The notes under the pieces: model-generated
Told to the model about the DNA's origin: nothing
Seen by the model: the letters and a program-made list of their open reading frames with translations, nothing else
Database searches by the model: none
In this document: in pieces, positions 35,414 through 46,024 of the stretch
How positions within the stretch are numbered: position 1 is the stretch's first letter
Layout: the number at the start of each line of letters is the position of its first letter
Assembly (NCBI RefSeq): GCF_001887355.1
Contig: NZ_MPIN01000015.1
Location: forward strand, 223,695 to 287,694
Direction: 5' to 3'
Length of the DNA stretch: 64,000 nucleotides
DNA from: Cystobacter ferrugineus
GTDB lineage: Bacteria > Myxococcota > Myxococcia > Myxococcales > Myxococcaceae
Program-made: the position numbers and the translations under genes

Positions 35414-37228
35414 CTAGCGCCCCGCGAGGAGCTGGGTGAGCTGCCGGGCCACGTGGGCACACTGCTCGGCGTCCTGGGCCTGGAGGGCGGAGTGACCCGA
35501 CTCCAGGAGCGAGCGCACGTTGGCCACCGCCGCCTGGGCTTCCTCGCCGGGGTTCTCCTCGGCGCTGTGCTGCAGGAGCCGGGCGAGCTTCTCCCCCCGC
35601 TCCAGCAGCTTGCGGAACTTGTCCTCGGACTTGCGCGCGTCCTGCTGGGCCTGCTTCTGCGCGTACGCGGCCTGCTCCTTCACGAGCCGGTCGGCCTCCC
35701 TGACCGGCAGGTGGGGGCGTGCCTCCATGCGCACCTCCTCGCTCAGGCCCGATTGCAGATCCACGGCGCGCACCGCGAGCAGCCCCTCGTTGGACAGCTC
35801 GAAGGTGACCTCCAGGGACGTGTCCCCGCGCGAGCCCGCCTGGAGGTTGCGCAGCACCACCTCGCCGAGCTTGCGGTTCTCGTCCTGCAGGTCGCTCTCC
35901 CCCTGGTACACGGGGATGCGTGCCTCGGTCTGTCCATGGCGGCCGGGGTGGAAGATTTCCCTGGCCACCACGGGCACCGAGCGGTTGCGGGGGATGAGGC
36001 GCCGCACCTTGCCTCCCAGCACCCCCACGCCCAGCGAATTGCTCACCACGTCGAGCAGCAGCGCCGCGCCGGACTGACGCGCCAGCTCATCCGCCTGGAT
36101 GGCCGCGCCGAGCGCCACCGCCTCGTCGGGGTTGACCTCGGTGGAGGGGGCCTTGCCGAAGAAGTCCGTCACGAGCTGGCGGATGAGGGGCACGCGCGTC
36201 ATGCCGCCCACGAGCAGCACCGTGTCCACCGCCGAGGGCGCCATGCCCGCGTCCTTCATCACCGCCCGGCACACCTCCAGACAGCGCTCGGAGAGCGGCT
36301 CGCAGAGCTGATCGAAGAAGGAGCGCGTGAGCACGGTCTCCAACCCCGTCAGCTTGCGCGCCGACTGCGACTGGTCCCCCAGGCCCGCCAGCGAGATGAG
36401 CGTCTCCTCGTACTCGGACAGCTCGCGCTTGGCCTGCTCGGCGGCCACCTTCAGCTTGTGCTGGGACACCACGTCGCGGTGCACGCTCTCGCGCAGCGGC
36501 TCGTCGATCTGCGACAGCAACCAGTCGACGATCTTCAGGTCGAAGTCCTCGCCGCCCAGCGCCGAGTCTCCGCCGGTGGCCTTGACCTCGTAGACGCCGT
36601 CGGTGACCTCCAGCACGGTCACGTCGAAGGTACCACCGCCCAGGTCGAAGACGAGCGCGTGGCCCTGGAAGCCGCGCGACAGGCCATAGGCGAGCGCCGC
36701 GGCGGTGGGCTCGTTGATGAGGCGCAGCACGTCCAGCCCGGCGATGGCGGCGGCCTCGCGCGTGGCCTGCCGCTGCCCGTCGTCGAAGTTGGCCGGGACG
36801 GTGATGACGCACCGGCGCACCTCGCGTCCGAAGTAGGCCTCGGCATCCAGCTTCAGCTCGCCGAGGATCATCGCCGCCACCTGGGTGACGGGCACGGTGC
36901 GCCCGGCCATCTTCACGCGCACGTCCCCGGTGGTGCCCCCGAGGAGGGGATAGGGCACCACCGAGCGCGCCGCCTGGACGAGCTCCGGGGTGAAGCGCCG
37001 CCCGATGAAGCGCTTGGTGGCCCACACCACGCAGTCCGGGTGCTCCTTGGCGAGCGCCTGGGCGGGCGCGCCCACCACGCGCTCGGTGGTGTTCGGGGTG
37101 AAACCCACGACGGAAGGCGTCAGGCGCCCTCCAACGCGCGAGGGAATGACACGGGGCCTTCCCTCCTCCACGGTGGCCACCACGCTGTTGGTGGTGCCCA
37201 GGTCGATGCCGATGATGGGGTCACGCAT
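35414..37228 (-). CDS. Hsp70-family (DnaK-like) chaperone, shortened
   Basis: A 604-residue protein with all Hsp70 ATPase signatures: IIGIDLGTTNSVV (residues 5-17), VFDLGGGTFDVTVL near 190, and VLLVGGMTRVPLIRQLV near 330, then the substrate-binding beta domain (NSLGVGVLGG, LEVTFELSNEGLLAVRAVD) and a short helical lid. DnaK proper has about 640 residues and ends in an EEVD-like charged tail, absent here, so this is more likely a paralogue than the main DnaK. No dnaJ or grpE is adjacent. The start at 37228 gives the invariant N-terminus. It is divergent from atpH. Confidence 0.92.
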   Translation of the reverse strand: MRDPIIGIDLGTTNSVVATVEEGRPRVIPSRVGGRLTPSVVGFTPNTTERVVGAPAQALAKEHPDCVVWATKRFIGRRFTPELVQAARSVVPYPLLGGTTGDVRVKMAGRTVPVTQVAAMILGELKLDAEAYFGREVRRCVITVPANFDDGQRQATREAAAIAGLDVLRLINEPTAAALAYGLSRGFQGHALVFDLGGGTFDVTVLEVTDGVYEVKATGGDSALGGEDFDLKIVDWLLSQIDEPLRESVHRDVVSQHKLKVAAEQAKRELSEYEETLISLAGLGDQSQSARKLTGLETVLTRSFFDQLCEPLSERCLEVCRAVMKDAGMAPSAVDTVLLVGGMTRVPLIRQLVTDFFGKAPSTEVNPDEAVALGAAIQADELARQSGAALLLDVVSNSLGVGVLGGKVRRLIPRNRSVPVVAREIFHPGRHGQTEARIPVYQGESDLQDENRKLGEVVLRNLQAGSRGDTSLEVTFELSNEGLLAVRAVDLQSGLSEEVRMEARPHLPVREADRLVKEQAAYAQKQAQQDARKSEDKFRKLLERGEKLARLLQHSAEENPGEEAQAAVANVRSLLESGHSALQAQDAEQCAHVARQLTQLLAGR

Positions 37229-37420
37229 GGAGGGAAACCAGGCTCCGGAGGGCAATTCCGTACGGTCATGATACGCCGGGAAAGCCGGACGCTGGCGCGC
37301 CTCTTTCACCGCTTCACGGCACGTGCGGGCGGGGGGCGCAGGACAACTAATGGCTCGCACCGGGTGGTGGGTGCGCGGGGCATTGCCCAGAAAGGAGGGC
37401 CGTGCTAAGCGCGCCGCGCC

Positions 37421-37966
37421 ATGGTGAACGTGTCTATCGCCCGCCGCTACGCCCGTGCCCTCCTCGACGTCGCCACCGAGACGGGGCGCGCCGACGCCGT
37501 GTCCGAGCAGGTCTCGACCTTCGCCAAACTGGTCGCCGACAACCGGGAGCTGGCGGACATCCTCTTGAATCCGGCCTACAGCCGCGAGCAGCGCCTGAAC
37601 GTGGTCGAGGCCCTCATCAAGGCCTCCGGCACCGTGGAGCCGGCGCTCGTCAACACCCTGCGGCTGCTGGTGGATCGCAACCGGCTCGCCTACCTGCCGG
37701 ACATCGCCCGGCTCTACCGCGACATGGCCGATGCCCAGGCGGGCCGCCTGCGGGGCCACGTCACCAGCGCCATCCCCCTGTCCAAGGACACCCTCCAGAA
37801 GCTCTCGGGGACCCTGCAGGCCCTCACCCAGCGCAACGTGGTGCTCGAGCCCCGGGTGGATCCCAACGTGCTGGGTGGAGTCGCGGCCCAGGTGGGCAGC
37901 CTCCTCTATGATGGCACCCTGCGCACCCAGCTCGAGCAGATGCGCCGCGAGCTGAAGCAGCGCTGA
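37421..37966 (+). CDS. atpH: ATP synthase F1 delta subunit
   Basis: A 181-residue protein matching the F1 delta (OSCP) family: IARRYARALLDVA at the N-terminus, LADILLNPAYSREQRLNVV, LVNTLRLLVDRNRLAYLPDI, and the C-terminal VLEPRVDPNVLGGVAAQVGSLLYDGTLRTQLEQM. Delta links the F1 head to the peripheral stalk of the H+-ATPase. It is separated from atpA by a histidine kinase gene. A GTG at 37424 is an alternative start. Confidence 0.95.
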   Translation: MVNVSIARRYARALLDVATETGRADAVSEQVSTFAKLVADNRELADILLNPAYSREQRLNVVEALIKASGTVEPALVNTLRLLVDRNRLAYLPDIARLYRDMADAQAGRLRGHVTSAIPLSKDTLQKLSGTLQALTQRNVVLEPRVDPNVLGGVAAQVGSLLYDGTLRTQLEQMRRELKQR

Positions 37967-38055
37967 GCCCCCTCCGTGGGAAGTCGCGTTGTCCGCTCGC
38001 GCGCATTTCCCAGCAAGCCCGGTATTCCCAGCGCCTCCGGGAACGGATATGGTGT

Positions 38056-38078
38056 GGTCACGGGCCCGGCCCGTGACC
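38056..38078. terminator. Perfect 10-bp hairpin between atpH and the kinase gene
   Basis: Arms 38056-38065 and 38069-38078 pair perfectly around a CCG loop. It lies 89 bp after atpH and ends 10 bp before the ATG of the kinase, so it could end the atpH transcript, attenuate read-through, or hinder ribosome access at the kinase start. No T-tract follows. Confidence 0.55.
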
Positions 38079-38088
38079 CCTCCGACTC

Positions 38089-39567
38089 ATGGCGCAGCCC
38101 GTTCTCCACCGTTCTCACGCCGGTCCACAGGCGACCTCTCTAGCCGAGGAGGCCTTGCCCTGTCTGGGGGCGTTGCTGCAATCCACGGGGTTGGGTCTGG
38201 CCTTCGTGGATCGGGAATCCCGCTTCCACTTCGTCAGCACCGCCCTCATCGCCCTGAGTGGGCTGCCCGGCACCTCGTACGAGGGCCGCACGGTGGCGGA
38301 GGTGTGGCCGGGGCTCGCGCCCGCGCTGATGCCCCTCTTCCAGCGCGCGTTGGCGGGCGAGTCCATCCAGGGCGCGCGGGTGTCGGGCACGTTCTGCGGC
38401 CCCCCGGGCAACGCCCGCCACTTCCGGCTCTCCCTGTTTCCAGCCCCCGCGGGTGCGCAGCGCCCGGGCATGAGCCTGATGCTGGAGGACGACACGGCGC
38501 GGGTGAGCCGGGAGCTCGCCCTGAGCGAGAGCGAGGAGCGCCTGCGCAACCTCGTCGCCGTCTCCTGTGATGGCTACTGCCTGCACGAGAACGGCATCAT
38601 CATCGAGACGAGCCCGGCCCTGGCCCAGCTCCTGGGCACCACCCCCGAGGACATGGCGGGCCAGTCACTCATGCGGTGGATCGCCCCCGAGTCGCGCGAG
38701 ACCGTGCACCGCGCCATGACACGGCGGGTGGAGGCGCCCTACGAGGCGACGGGCCTGCGCGCCGACGGCAAGCGGCTCTTCCTGGAGCTGCTGGCCCGGC
38801 AGGTGGAGCATGGCAGCCGCTCCGTGCGCATGGCGGCCGTCTGGGACATCAGCGCGCGCAAGGCGGCCGAGGAGGCCGCGAACCGCGCCGACACCTTCCG
38901 CGAGCAGCTGCTGGGCGTGGTGGGGCATGACCTGCGCTCCCCGCTCCATGCCATCCAGCTCAGCGTGGGGGCGCTGCAGCGCGGGGGCGAGCTGGACGAG
39001 AACCAGGCCCGGCAGGTGACGCACGTGGCCATCGCCACCCGGCGCATGGAGCGGATGATCCACGAGTTGCTGGACTACACCCGCGCGCGGCTGGCCGGGG
39101 GCATCCCCGTGCGCCCCACCCCCTTCGCCCTGGACAGGCTCCTGGAGCGGGTGGTGGACCAGTTCCAGGTGTCGCACCCCACCCGCCTCATCGTCACCAA
39201 GACGGAAGGCGACCTGGTGGGCACCTGGGACGAGTCCCGGCTCGGCCAGTTGCTGGACAACCTGGTGGGCAACGCCCTGCAGCACAGCCCCGAGGACACC
39301 CCGGTGGAGGTGCGCCTGGAGGGCAAGGCGGACGGTATCAACCTCTCGGTCCGCAACGAGGGGGCACCCGTGCCCTTGGAAGAGCGCTCCACGCTCTTCG
39401 AGCCCTTCAAGCGGGGCAAGCGCGCCAATGGCGACGGGCTGGGCCTGGGCCTCTACATCGTCCGGCAGATCGCCTCGGCGCACGGAGGCCGCATCTCGGT
39501 GGAGTCCGGAACGGGTCTCGGGACGCGCTTCGTCGTCTGGCTGCCGCGCCACGCTCCCGGCTGCTGA
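38089..39567 (+). CDS. PAS-domain sensor histidine kinase between atpH and atpA
   Basis: A 492-residue soluble kinase. Two PAS domains (residues ~25-140, FVDRESRFHFVSTALI; ~150-260, VAVSCDGYCLHENG) precede HisKA with His280 in GVVGHDLRSPLHAI and a HATPase domain (NLVGNALQH, VRNEGAPV, GLGLGLYIV). The second ATP-contact motif reads NEGAPV where DxGxG is usual, a common variation in this kinase subfamily. There is no transmembrane segment and no adjacent regulator. It sits in the ATP synthase gene order on the same strand, but the hairpin before it and the 180-bp gap after it suggest independent expression. Confidence 0.9.
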   Translation: MAQPVLHRSHAGPQATSLAEEALPCLGALLQSTGLGLAFVDRESRFHFVSTALIALSGLPGTSYEGRTVAEVWPGLAPALMPLFQRALAGESIQGARVSGTFCGPPGNARHFRLSLFPAPAGAQRPGMSLMLEDDTARVSRELALSESEERLRNLVAVSCDGYCLHENGIIIETSPALAQLLGTTPEDMAGQSLMRWIAPESRETVHRAMTRRVEAPYEATGLRADGKRLFLELLARQVEHGSRSVRMAAVWDISARKAAEEAANRADTFREQLLGVVGHDLRSPLHAIQLSVGALQRGGELDENQARQVTHVAIATRRMERMIHELLDYTRARLAGGIPVRPTPFALDRLLERVVDQFQVSHPTRLIVTKTEGDLVGTWDESRLGQLLDNLVGNALQHSPEDTPVEVRLEGKADGINLSVRNEGAPVPLEERSTLFEPFKRGKRANGDGLGLGLYIVRQIASAHGGRISVESGTGLGTRFVVWLPRHAPGC

Positions 39568-39597
39568 ACCCCCTTCAGCGGCGAGTCCCTGGCTTAA

Positions 39598-41295
<1,698 letters not shown>

Positions 41296-41326
41296 CCCCG
41301 GCGACCCCCCGGTGAAGTCCCGCCCG

Positions 41327-41357
41327 GCCCCGCGCTCCCTCCCTGGGAACGCGGGGC
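41327..41357. terminator. Intrinsic terminator-like hairpin after atpA
   Basis: Arms GCCCCGCG (41327-41334) and CGCGGGGC (41350-41357) pair perfectly, and the 15-base loop can form a further TCCC/GGGA stem. It lies 31 bp after the atpA stop and 20 bp before the stop of the convergent 108-residue gene. Only a short CGTTT follows. Confidence 0.65.
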
Positions 41358-41377
41358 TCGGCGTTTGGGGGCCCCGC

Positions 41378-41704
41378 TCAGGCGATGACCTTCCCCGCCA
41401 CCGCGAGCGCCTGGTCCAGGTAGCCGGCGAGCTCGCCCAGCCGGGCCACCACCTGGGTGGCCTGCTTCACGTCCTGCGCGGCGCGGGCGAGCGCCTGGTT
41501 CGTCTCACCCAGGGCGGTGTTGGCCTTCTGGAACTCGGCCGAGGCCGCGTCGAAGCGCGCGCCGAGCAGCCGCATCAACAACTCGCGCAGGCGCTTGCCG
41601 TGGGCGAGGTACTCGGCACGCGTCGCGGGCGGCACGGCGCCACTCATGGACAGATCGAAACAGCGCTCGACGAGCTGGGTCAGCGTCTGGGTATCGAAGT
41701 ACAT
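41378..41704 (-). CDS. Small helical protein, function unknown
   Basis: A 108-residue, entirely helical-looking protein with heptad-like spacing (ALGETNQALARAAQDVKQATQVVARL). There is no signal peptide and no known domain. It lies 3 bp downstream of the stop of the lipoprotein gene at 41708, so the two are surely co-transcribed and probably translationally coupled. It may be a partner of that lipoprotein, which is also mostly helical. Confidence 0.7.
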   Translation of the reverse strand: MYFDTQTLTQLVERCFDLSMSGAVPPATRAEYLAHGKRLRELLMRLLGARFDAASAEFQKANTALGETNQALARAAQDVKQATQVVARLGELAGYLDQALAVAGKVIA

Positions 41705-41707
41705 GGC

Positions 41708-42670
41708 TCACTCCCGGGGCGGCGCGTGGATGGCCTGGACGGCGGCGGCGGCGATGCGCACCCGGCCCTGGAAGGCCTGCATCGCGCTGGACAGCTCCTC
41801 GAAGGACGTCAGCTCGCGCCCGGAGCGGGCGAAGCGCAACAGGGACTCGTGCGCGTCGCGCAGCGCCCGCGCCAGTTCCACCGGGTGCGCCACCACCAGG
41901 GCCTCGTAGACGGTGGAGGCCTCGCGGATGTCCTCGAGCACCGCCCGGCGCTCGGCCAGCGAGAGCTTGTCGCGCTGGAGGTTGTAGTACATCACCCGCG
42001 AGGACAGCGCCTGCTTGGCACCCGTGAGGCGCTGGGGCCCGAGCACCTCCACCAGGTCCGTCTCGAGCAGGTCCAACAGCGCCCCCACCACCGGCGCCCC
42101 CTGCTCCAGGCCCTTCTGGAGCGCCTGGGCCTGCTGGTGCTCCACGTAGAGCGAGGTCACCACGCCCACCAGCGCGGTCACCGGGGCCACGTAGCGGCTG
42201 GCGGTGGCGTCCCCCCGGCCCGCCAACGTCTCCAGCCGCGAGCCCAAGGAGCCCAACTGCTTGCCCAGCGCCTGCGCGCCCTCGGGCAGCTTGCCCGCGT
42301 CCTCGGCGCCCGCCAGCGTCGCCAGCCGCTCGGCATACACCCCCAGGAGGGAGATGGCGTCCATGCGCGCCTGGATGGACTCGGGCGAGAAGAGCTTGCC
42401 CACCAGGGGCGTGGGCTGGCCGGCCGCGTCGGTGGCGAGCACCTCCAGGCCCGTGTCGTACAGGCGCTCGTCCAGGTAGAGGTCGCGCTCGAACCGGTTG
42501 AGCTCCGCGTAGTACTTGCCCAGGGCGGTGCTCGCCGCGGTGTTGCCCTCCTGGAAGAGGGCCACGGGCTCGCGGAAGCTGCCCGGCGTCTTGCAGCCCG
42601 GCCCCAGCGCCAGCGCGAGCATCACCACCCCTCCCGACAACGCCCGGGTCCTGCCTCGCATGCGATTCAT
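41708..42670 (-). CDS. Helical lipoprotein, function unknown
   Basis: A 320-residue lipoprotein with lipobox GPGC (Cys26) and GGGAG five bases before ATG 42670. The mature protein is alpha-helical throughout (SIQARMDAISLLGVYAERL, SAMQAFQGRVRIAAAAVQAI), with one hydrophobic stretch near residues 165-182 (VAPVTALVGVVTSLYV). No recognised domain. It forms a two-gene operon with the small helical protein downstream. The pair may act together at a membrane. Function cannot be deduced. Confidence 0.75.
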   Translation of the reverse strand: MNRMRGRTRALSGGVVMLALALGPGCKTPGSFREPVALFQEGNTAASTALGKYYAELNRFERDLYLDERLYDTGLEVLATDAAGQPTPLVGKLFSPESIQARMDAISLLGVYAERLATLAGAEDAGKLPEGAQALGKQLGSLGSRLETLAGRGDATASRYVAPVTALVGVVTSLYVEHQQAQALQKGLEQGAPVVGALLDLLETDLVEVLGPQRLTGAKQALSSRVMYYNLQRDKLSLAERRAVLEDIREASTVYEALVVAHPVELARALRDAHESLLRFARSGRELTSFEELSSAMQAFQGRVRIAAAAVQAIHAPPRE

Positions 42671-42770
42671 CGGCTCCCCCTGGAGACGCCGTGGTGGGTG
42701 TCTCCGGCCACCAGCCTAGCGCGATGCAGTGACGGATGCGCCCGGTTCAGCCTCCGCCTCAGCCCACGCT

Positions 42771-43625
42771 TCAGCCCTTCACTCGCGGCAGGAGGGCGCG
42801 CAGGCTCGGATCCATGCCGCCCCTGTCCCCGAGCGCGAGGATGGCCCGGCGCTCGTACTCCAGCGCGTTGTGGCGCGTCACGAACTGCACCTGGGCGCCC
42901 AGGGCCGCGGGCATCGCCAGGTCCAACTCGAAGATGTCCCCCGCCACCAGCGTCGTCTCCGGGGTGGTGCCCGTGTCGCGCCAGATGCGGCGCAGCGCCT
43001 CGTAGTAGCGGCCCCGGCGCAGGTGGATGGGCCGCTGGAGGGCCCCCTCCACCCGCGTCGTCTCGGGCAGGGCGCCAAAGCGCGCGTCCGGCTCCGCGGG
43101 CGGCTCGACGAGGAACTTGCGCGCATCCCCCGACACCCGCAGGCGCTCCCGGCCCCGGGGCGCCAGCTTCGTCAGCTTGGCCTCCACCGTGTCCGTGTGC
43201 GCATTGGTCACCACGTGCACCGGCAGCCCCGTGTCCAGCAGCGCCTCCAGCACCTCCTTGGCCTCGGGCTTGAAGGCCACCCCCGCCAGCACGTAGGCCT
43301 CGCGGTAGAGCACGTTGAGCAGCTCCGCCCGCTCGGCCAGGTCCGGCAGCACCCCGAGCCGATCACACAGCCGCCGCGCCACGAAGTTGCTCAGCAGGTA
43401 GGGGTCCGCGATGGCCGGCGCCACCACGCGCCCCGCCACCTCCCAACCGGGCTCCTCGGAGCTGTGCAGCACCCGATGCTCCTCCTCGGCCCACCCCACC
43501 TCGTCCACGTCCCGGCCGATCATCTCCGACAGGCGCCGACGGAAGTGCTCGACGTAGGGGGCCCCCTCGGCCACCACGTCCGTGAACGTCCCATCGAAGT
43601 CCAACACCACGCACCGGATCGCCAT
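42771..43625 (-). CDS. HAD-superfamily hydrolase
   Basis: A 284-residue protein with HAD motif I VVLDFDGTFTD near the N-terminus (nucleophile Asp and acid/base Asp), motif II VVTNAH near 140 (with Thr where Ser or Thr is expected), and motif IV-like LVAGDIFELDLAMPAALG near 225. A helical cap lies between motifs I and II. Such enzymes hydrolyse phosphate monoesters or phosphoglycolate-like substrates in the cytoplasm. Substrate unknown. I start at 43625, with GAGGG ten bases upstream; ATG 43634 is possible. Confidence 0.85.
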   Translation of the reverse strand: MAIRCVVLDFDGTFTDVVAEGAPYVEHFRRRLSEMIGRDVDEVGWAEEEHRVLHSSEEPGWEVAGRVVAPAIADPYLLSNFVARRLCDRLGVLPDLAERAELLNVLYREAYVLAGVAFKPEAKEVLEALLDTGLPVHVVTNAHTDTVEAKLTKLAPRGRERLRVSGDARKFLVEPPAEPDARFGALPETTRVEGALQRPIHLRRGRYYEALRRIWRDTGTTPETTLVAGDIFELDLAMPAALGAQVQFVTRHNALEYERRAILALGDRGGMDPSLRALLPRVKG

Positions 43626-43639
43626 CGTCGCCATGCCCT

Positions 43640-43888
43640 CGCTGTCGAGCCGGGCAGTGTGCAACAGGAGCCCTTCCCTTTGGAATGCACCCCGGGCATG
43701 GGCATGTCAGACCCCCCCTGTACATCCGTGGGCGTTGGCGCGCGACACGCCACCTGCCCCGTGAGCCCCCTGGGAGGAGCTCCGGTGCACCTCGAAGTAC
43801 CGCTGCACGTCCACCCACTCCTGCCCGGGAGCGGCGTGGTGGAGGCGGCGCGTCCGATCCCCTCCACGGACGCGCCGCCTTTATTTTT
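43640..43888 (+). ncRNA. Candidate small RNA ending in an orphan intrinsic terminator
   Basis: The 389-bp gap between the HAD gene (minus strand) and the OmpA-like gene (plus strand) ends with a plus-strand terminator at 43844-43888, yet no plus-strand gene reads into it. Sequence ahead of it contains further pairing potential (GTGCAC...GTGCAC near 43795-43820, GAGCTCC). Frames through the gap have no RBS. A short transcript beginning somewhere in 43640-43760 is the simplest explanation. The 5' end given is nominal, since no clear promoter is visible. Confidence 0.35.
43844..43888 (+). terminator. Strong Rho-independent terminator with T-tract
   Basis: A perfect 13-bp stem (43844-43856 with 43867-43879) closes a 10-base loop and is followed at once by TTTATTTTT (43880-43888). 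This is the only classic T-tailed terminator I see in the window. It works on the plus strand only, as the other side has no T-run. Confidence 0.85.
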
Positions 43889-44014
43889 GACGCGCCGCAC
43901 CATCCCGGCCGCCCCCCCCATCCACTGGGTGACACGGCTGGATTCTTCTCCTTGAGACCTACCCGCCCCCTCTGAATACAGTCGGCACTCCAACCATCTC
44001 CCGGAAGGAGGCGC

Positions 44015-44794
44015 ATGGAGCTGACGGCGGATGACGAGGTGGAGCCCCGAAGCACCCGCAAGCCGAGGTGGCTGCTCACGGGCACCCTGGTGGTGCTGGG
44101 GCTGGGCGGCTGGATGGCCACCCGGTCCATCAGCTCGCTGGTGGAGCGCACGGAGCAGTTGGAGCGCGAGGCGGCCGAGTCCGAGGCCCGGGTGGCGGAG
44201 TTGCAGGTGCTCCGCGACAGCATGGCCCGGAGGTTGCGCGTGCTGGAGCAGCAGCAGCGCACGGAGGCGGCGCAACGGGTGGCCTCGGCGCGGCGGCAGG
44301 GGGAGGCGGGAGTGAAGCTCGCGCGGCGCGAGGCGGCGCGCGGGGAACTGGAGTCCTTATTACAGCCCGAACGGGAGCGCGGGGCCGCCTTCCTGGAGGA
44401 GTCCGAGGGCCAGCTCCGGGTGGGGTTGGCGGATCCGCTGCTCTTCACCCCGCGCGGCACGGCACTGACCCCCGAGGGCACGGAGTTGCTCACCCGGGTG
44501 GGTGCGAAGCTGGCCGTGGAGGGTCATGTCATCCAGGTGGCGGTGTACACCGACGCCCTCCCCGAGCCCTCCTCGTCGGGTTGGGAGCTGTCGGCGGCCC
44601 GGGCGGTGACGGTGACGCGCTTCCTGGCGGAGACGGTGAAGCTTCCCCCGGAGCGGCTCGTGGCCATGGGCCATGCGCTGCCCCCGGCCTCGGCATGGAT
44701 GGAGCAGGGCCCCGGGGTGGAGCGCACCCGGCGGCTGGAGCTGCGGCTGGTGCCCGCGCCCCGCTCCCCGGGCCACGACCGGCCCCGGGGGTAG
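44015..44794 (+). CDS. Membrane-anchored OmpA/MotB-domain protein
   Basis: A 259-residue protein with an AGGAGG ribosome site directly upstream. A single membrane segment (residues ~19-36, LLTGTLVVLGLGGWMA) is followed by a long coiled coil (residues 38-110, Glu/Arg-rich heptads) and a C-terminal OmpA-like domain (VGLADPLLFTPRGTALTPEG, VAVYTDALPEP, SAARAVTVTRFL). The OmpA module normally binds peptidoglycan through conserved Asp and Arg. Here the usual TD.GSxxxN motif is shortened, so binding is uncertain. The layout resembles myxobacterial MotB/OmpA-like envelope proteins. Confidence 0.82.
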   Translation: MELTADDEVEPRSTRKPRWLLTGTLVVLGLGGWMATRSISSLVERTEQLEREAAESEARVAELQVLRDSMARRLRVLEQQQRTEAAQRVASARRQGEAGVKLARREAARGELESLLQPERERGAAFLEESEGQLRVGLADPLLFTPRGTALTPEGTELLTRVGAKLAVEGHVIQVAVYTDALPEPSSSGWELSAARAVTVTRFLAETVKLPPERLVAMGHALPPASAWMEQGPGVERTRRLELRLVPAPRSPGHDRPRG

Positions 44795-44817
44795 GACCCG
44801 GAAGAAGGGAAACCGCC

Positions 44818-44842
44818 CTCGGGACCCGGGCCGGGTCCCGAG
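44818..44842. terminator. Bidirectional terminator-like hairpin
   Basis: Perfect 11-bp arms (44818-44828 and 44832-44842) around a GGC loop, between the convergent OmpA-like and nucleotidyltransferase genes. No T-tract on either side. Confidence 0.75.
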
Positions 44843-44854
44843 TCCCCCGGACCC

Positions 44855-45544
44855 TCACGTGCCCTGCAGTCCCTCGGAGGCCGCGTTCAGGGGCGACGCG
44901 GGCTCGTTCTCCTGGGTGGTGCCGACTTCCGCCTTCTTGCCACGGCGCTTGGGCGGCGGCGCGAGCTTGGGTGCCGAGCCGAACAGCCGCTCGTAGGTCT
45001 CCGGGGTGTTGATGTTGACGATGACCCCCGGATCCTTCACGGGGATGCGGCGCAGTTGCAGGCCGCGCACGGCGCCCTCCAACTGGGCCTCCCCCGCCGT
45101 CTCCCGGAGCCGCTCGGCGGTCGCGCGCGACAGGAGCAGCGGATAGCCCGGCGCCCCCTCGAACTCGGGACGCAGCCCCTCCGTGGACTCCCCGAGCGCC
45201 TTGAGCAGCGACTTGAGGGTGGTGGCGCGCACGGCCGGCATGTCCACCGGGTGGATCAACACCACCTCCGCGCCCTCTTCCAACGCCGTGTCCAGGCCGG
45301 CCTTCACCGAGCTGAACTGGCTGTCGTTCCACCGGGTGTTCTCCACCAGATGAACGGCCGGGTGCTGCTCGCGCACCGCCTCCGCGTCCTTGCCCACCAC
45401 CGCGAGGACGGAGCAGCCCGCCTTGCTGAACGTCGATGAGAGTGATTGGAGAAAGCTCTTGCCCCCTTCGTGCTCGATGAGCGCCTTGGAATGGCTCATC
45501 CGCCTGGCTTCACCCGCTGCGAGAATGACCGCGATGACCTTCAT
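44855..45544 (-). CDS. MobA/MocA-like nucleotidyltransferase
   Basis: A 229-residue protein starting MKVIAVILAAGEARRMSHSK, the NTP-binding LAAGxxxRMxxxK motif of MobA-like transferases, with later VVLIHPVDMPAV (metal-binding Asp) and GAPGYPLLLS. The family attaches a nucleotide to molybdopterin (MobA, MocA) or to a sugar phosphate. The motif order and GAPGYPLLL favour a molybdenum-cofactor cytidylyl- or guanylyltransferase. No other cofactor gene is nearby. The last 35 residues are a charged tail outside the domain. Confidence 0.85.
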   Translation of the reverse strand: MKVIAVILAAGEARRMSHSKALIEHEGGKSFLQSLSSTFSKAGCSVLAVVGKDAEAVREQHPAVHLVENTRWNDSQFSSVKAGLDTALEEGAEVVLIHPVDMPAVRATTLKSLLKALGESTEGLRPEFEGAPGYPLLLSRATAERLRETAGEAQLEGAVRGLQLRRIPVKDPGVIVNINTPETYERLFGSAPKLAPPPKRRGKKAEVGTTQENEPASPLNAASEGLQGT

Positions 45545-45700
45545 GGCCCACGCCTCCTTCTAGCCCCCATCGGTTGGCGTGGGGGCGACCCATTACACCC
45601 TGGCAAGCCCGGAAGCTTCTGGCCGCGACCCCCAGGGCAGGTCGTCAGGAAGAAGGCACTTGGTGAACGCGAGATGTTCACCAGGAGGCCTCTCTTCAAT

Positions 45701-46024
45701 TCAGTGCACCCAGGTCGAGCGCGACCCCTGTCCTTCAGGGACAAAGGCCACGCGCGGAGGACGCGCCGCTGCAATTCCTTCCGAGGCCAGCGCCGCGCGC
45801 GCCGTCAGAATTTCAGTCATCCGGGCCAGCGGCAGCGTGTTGCCCAGGCGACGCAGCTCCTCGAGCGTGACGTGCCCGAGCACCTCGCCGTGCCGCTCCT
45901 CCACCACCGGCAACAGGTGCACCCCATAGCGGTGCATCACCTCGAGCGCCCGCATCACCGTGTCGCGCGGGTAGAGGATGATGTCAGGCATTGCTTCGAC
46001 TTGGGTCTCGATCCTGTTCGTCAT
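45701..46024 (-). CDS. CBS-domain protein
   Basis: A 107-residue protein with one clear CBS motif (IILYPRDTVMRALEVMHRYGVHLLPVVEERHGEVLGHVTLEELRR) and a degenerate remainder. CBS domains bind adenosine nucleotides in pairs, so this protein would act as a dimer or serve as a detached regulatory subunit. There is no partner domain. It is preceded by a hairpin at 46101 that separates it from the gene upstream. Confidence 0.85.
   Translation of the reverse strand: MTNRIETQVEAMPDIILYPRDTVMRALEVMHRYGVHLLPVVEERHGEVLGHVTLEELRRLGNTLPLARMTEILTARAALASEGIAAARPPRVAFVPEGQGSRSTWVH

Noticed and set aside
35414..37228. Calling the Hsp70 the main dnaK
   Set aside because: It is about 35 residues short, lacks the charged C-terminal tail and has no dnaJ or grpE beside it.
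32984..37408. Two 700-codon plus-strand frames
   Set aside because: Both are antisense to the beta-propeller lipoprotein and Hsp70 genes, which show full domain signatures.
41312..43273. 653-codon plus-strand frame after atpA
   Set aside because: Low-complexity His/Arg/Gln composition, no RBS, antisense to the helical lipoprotein and HAD genes.
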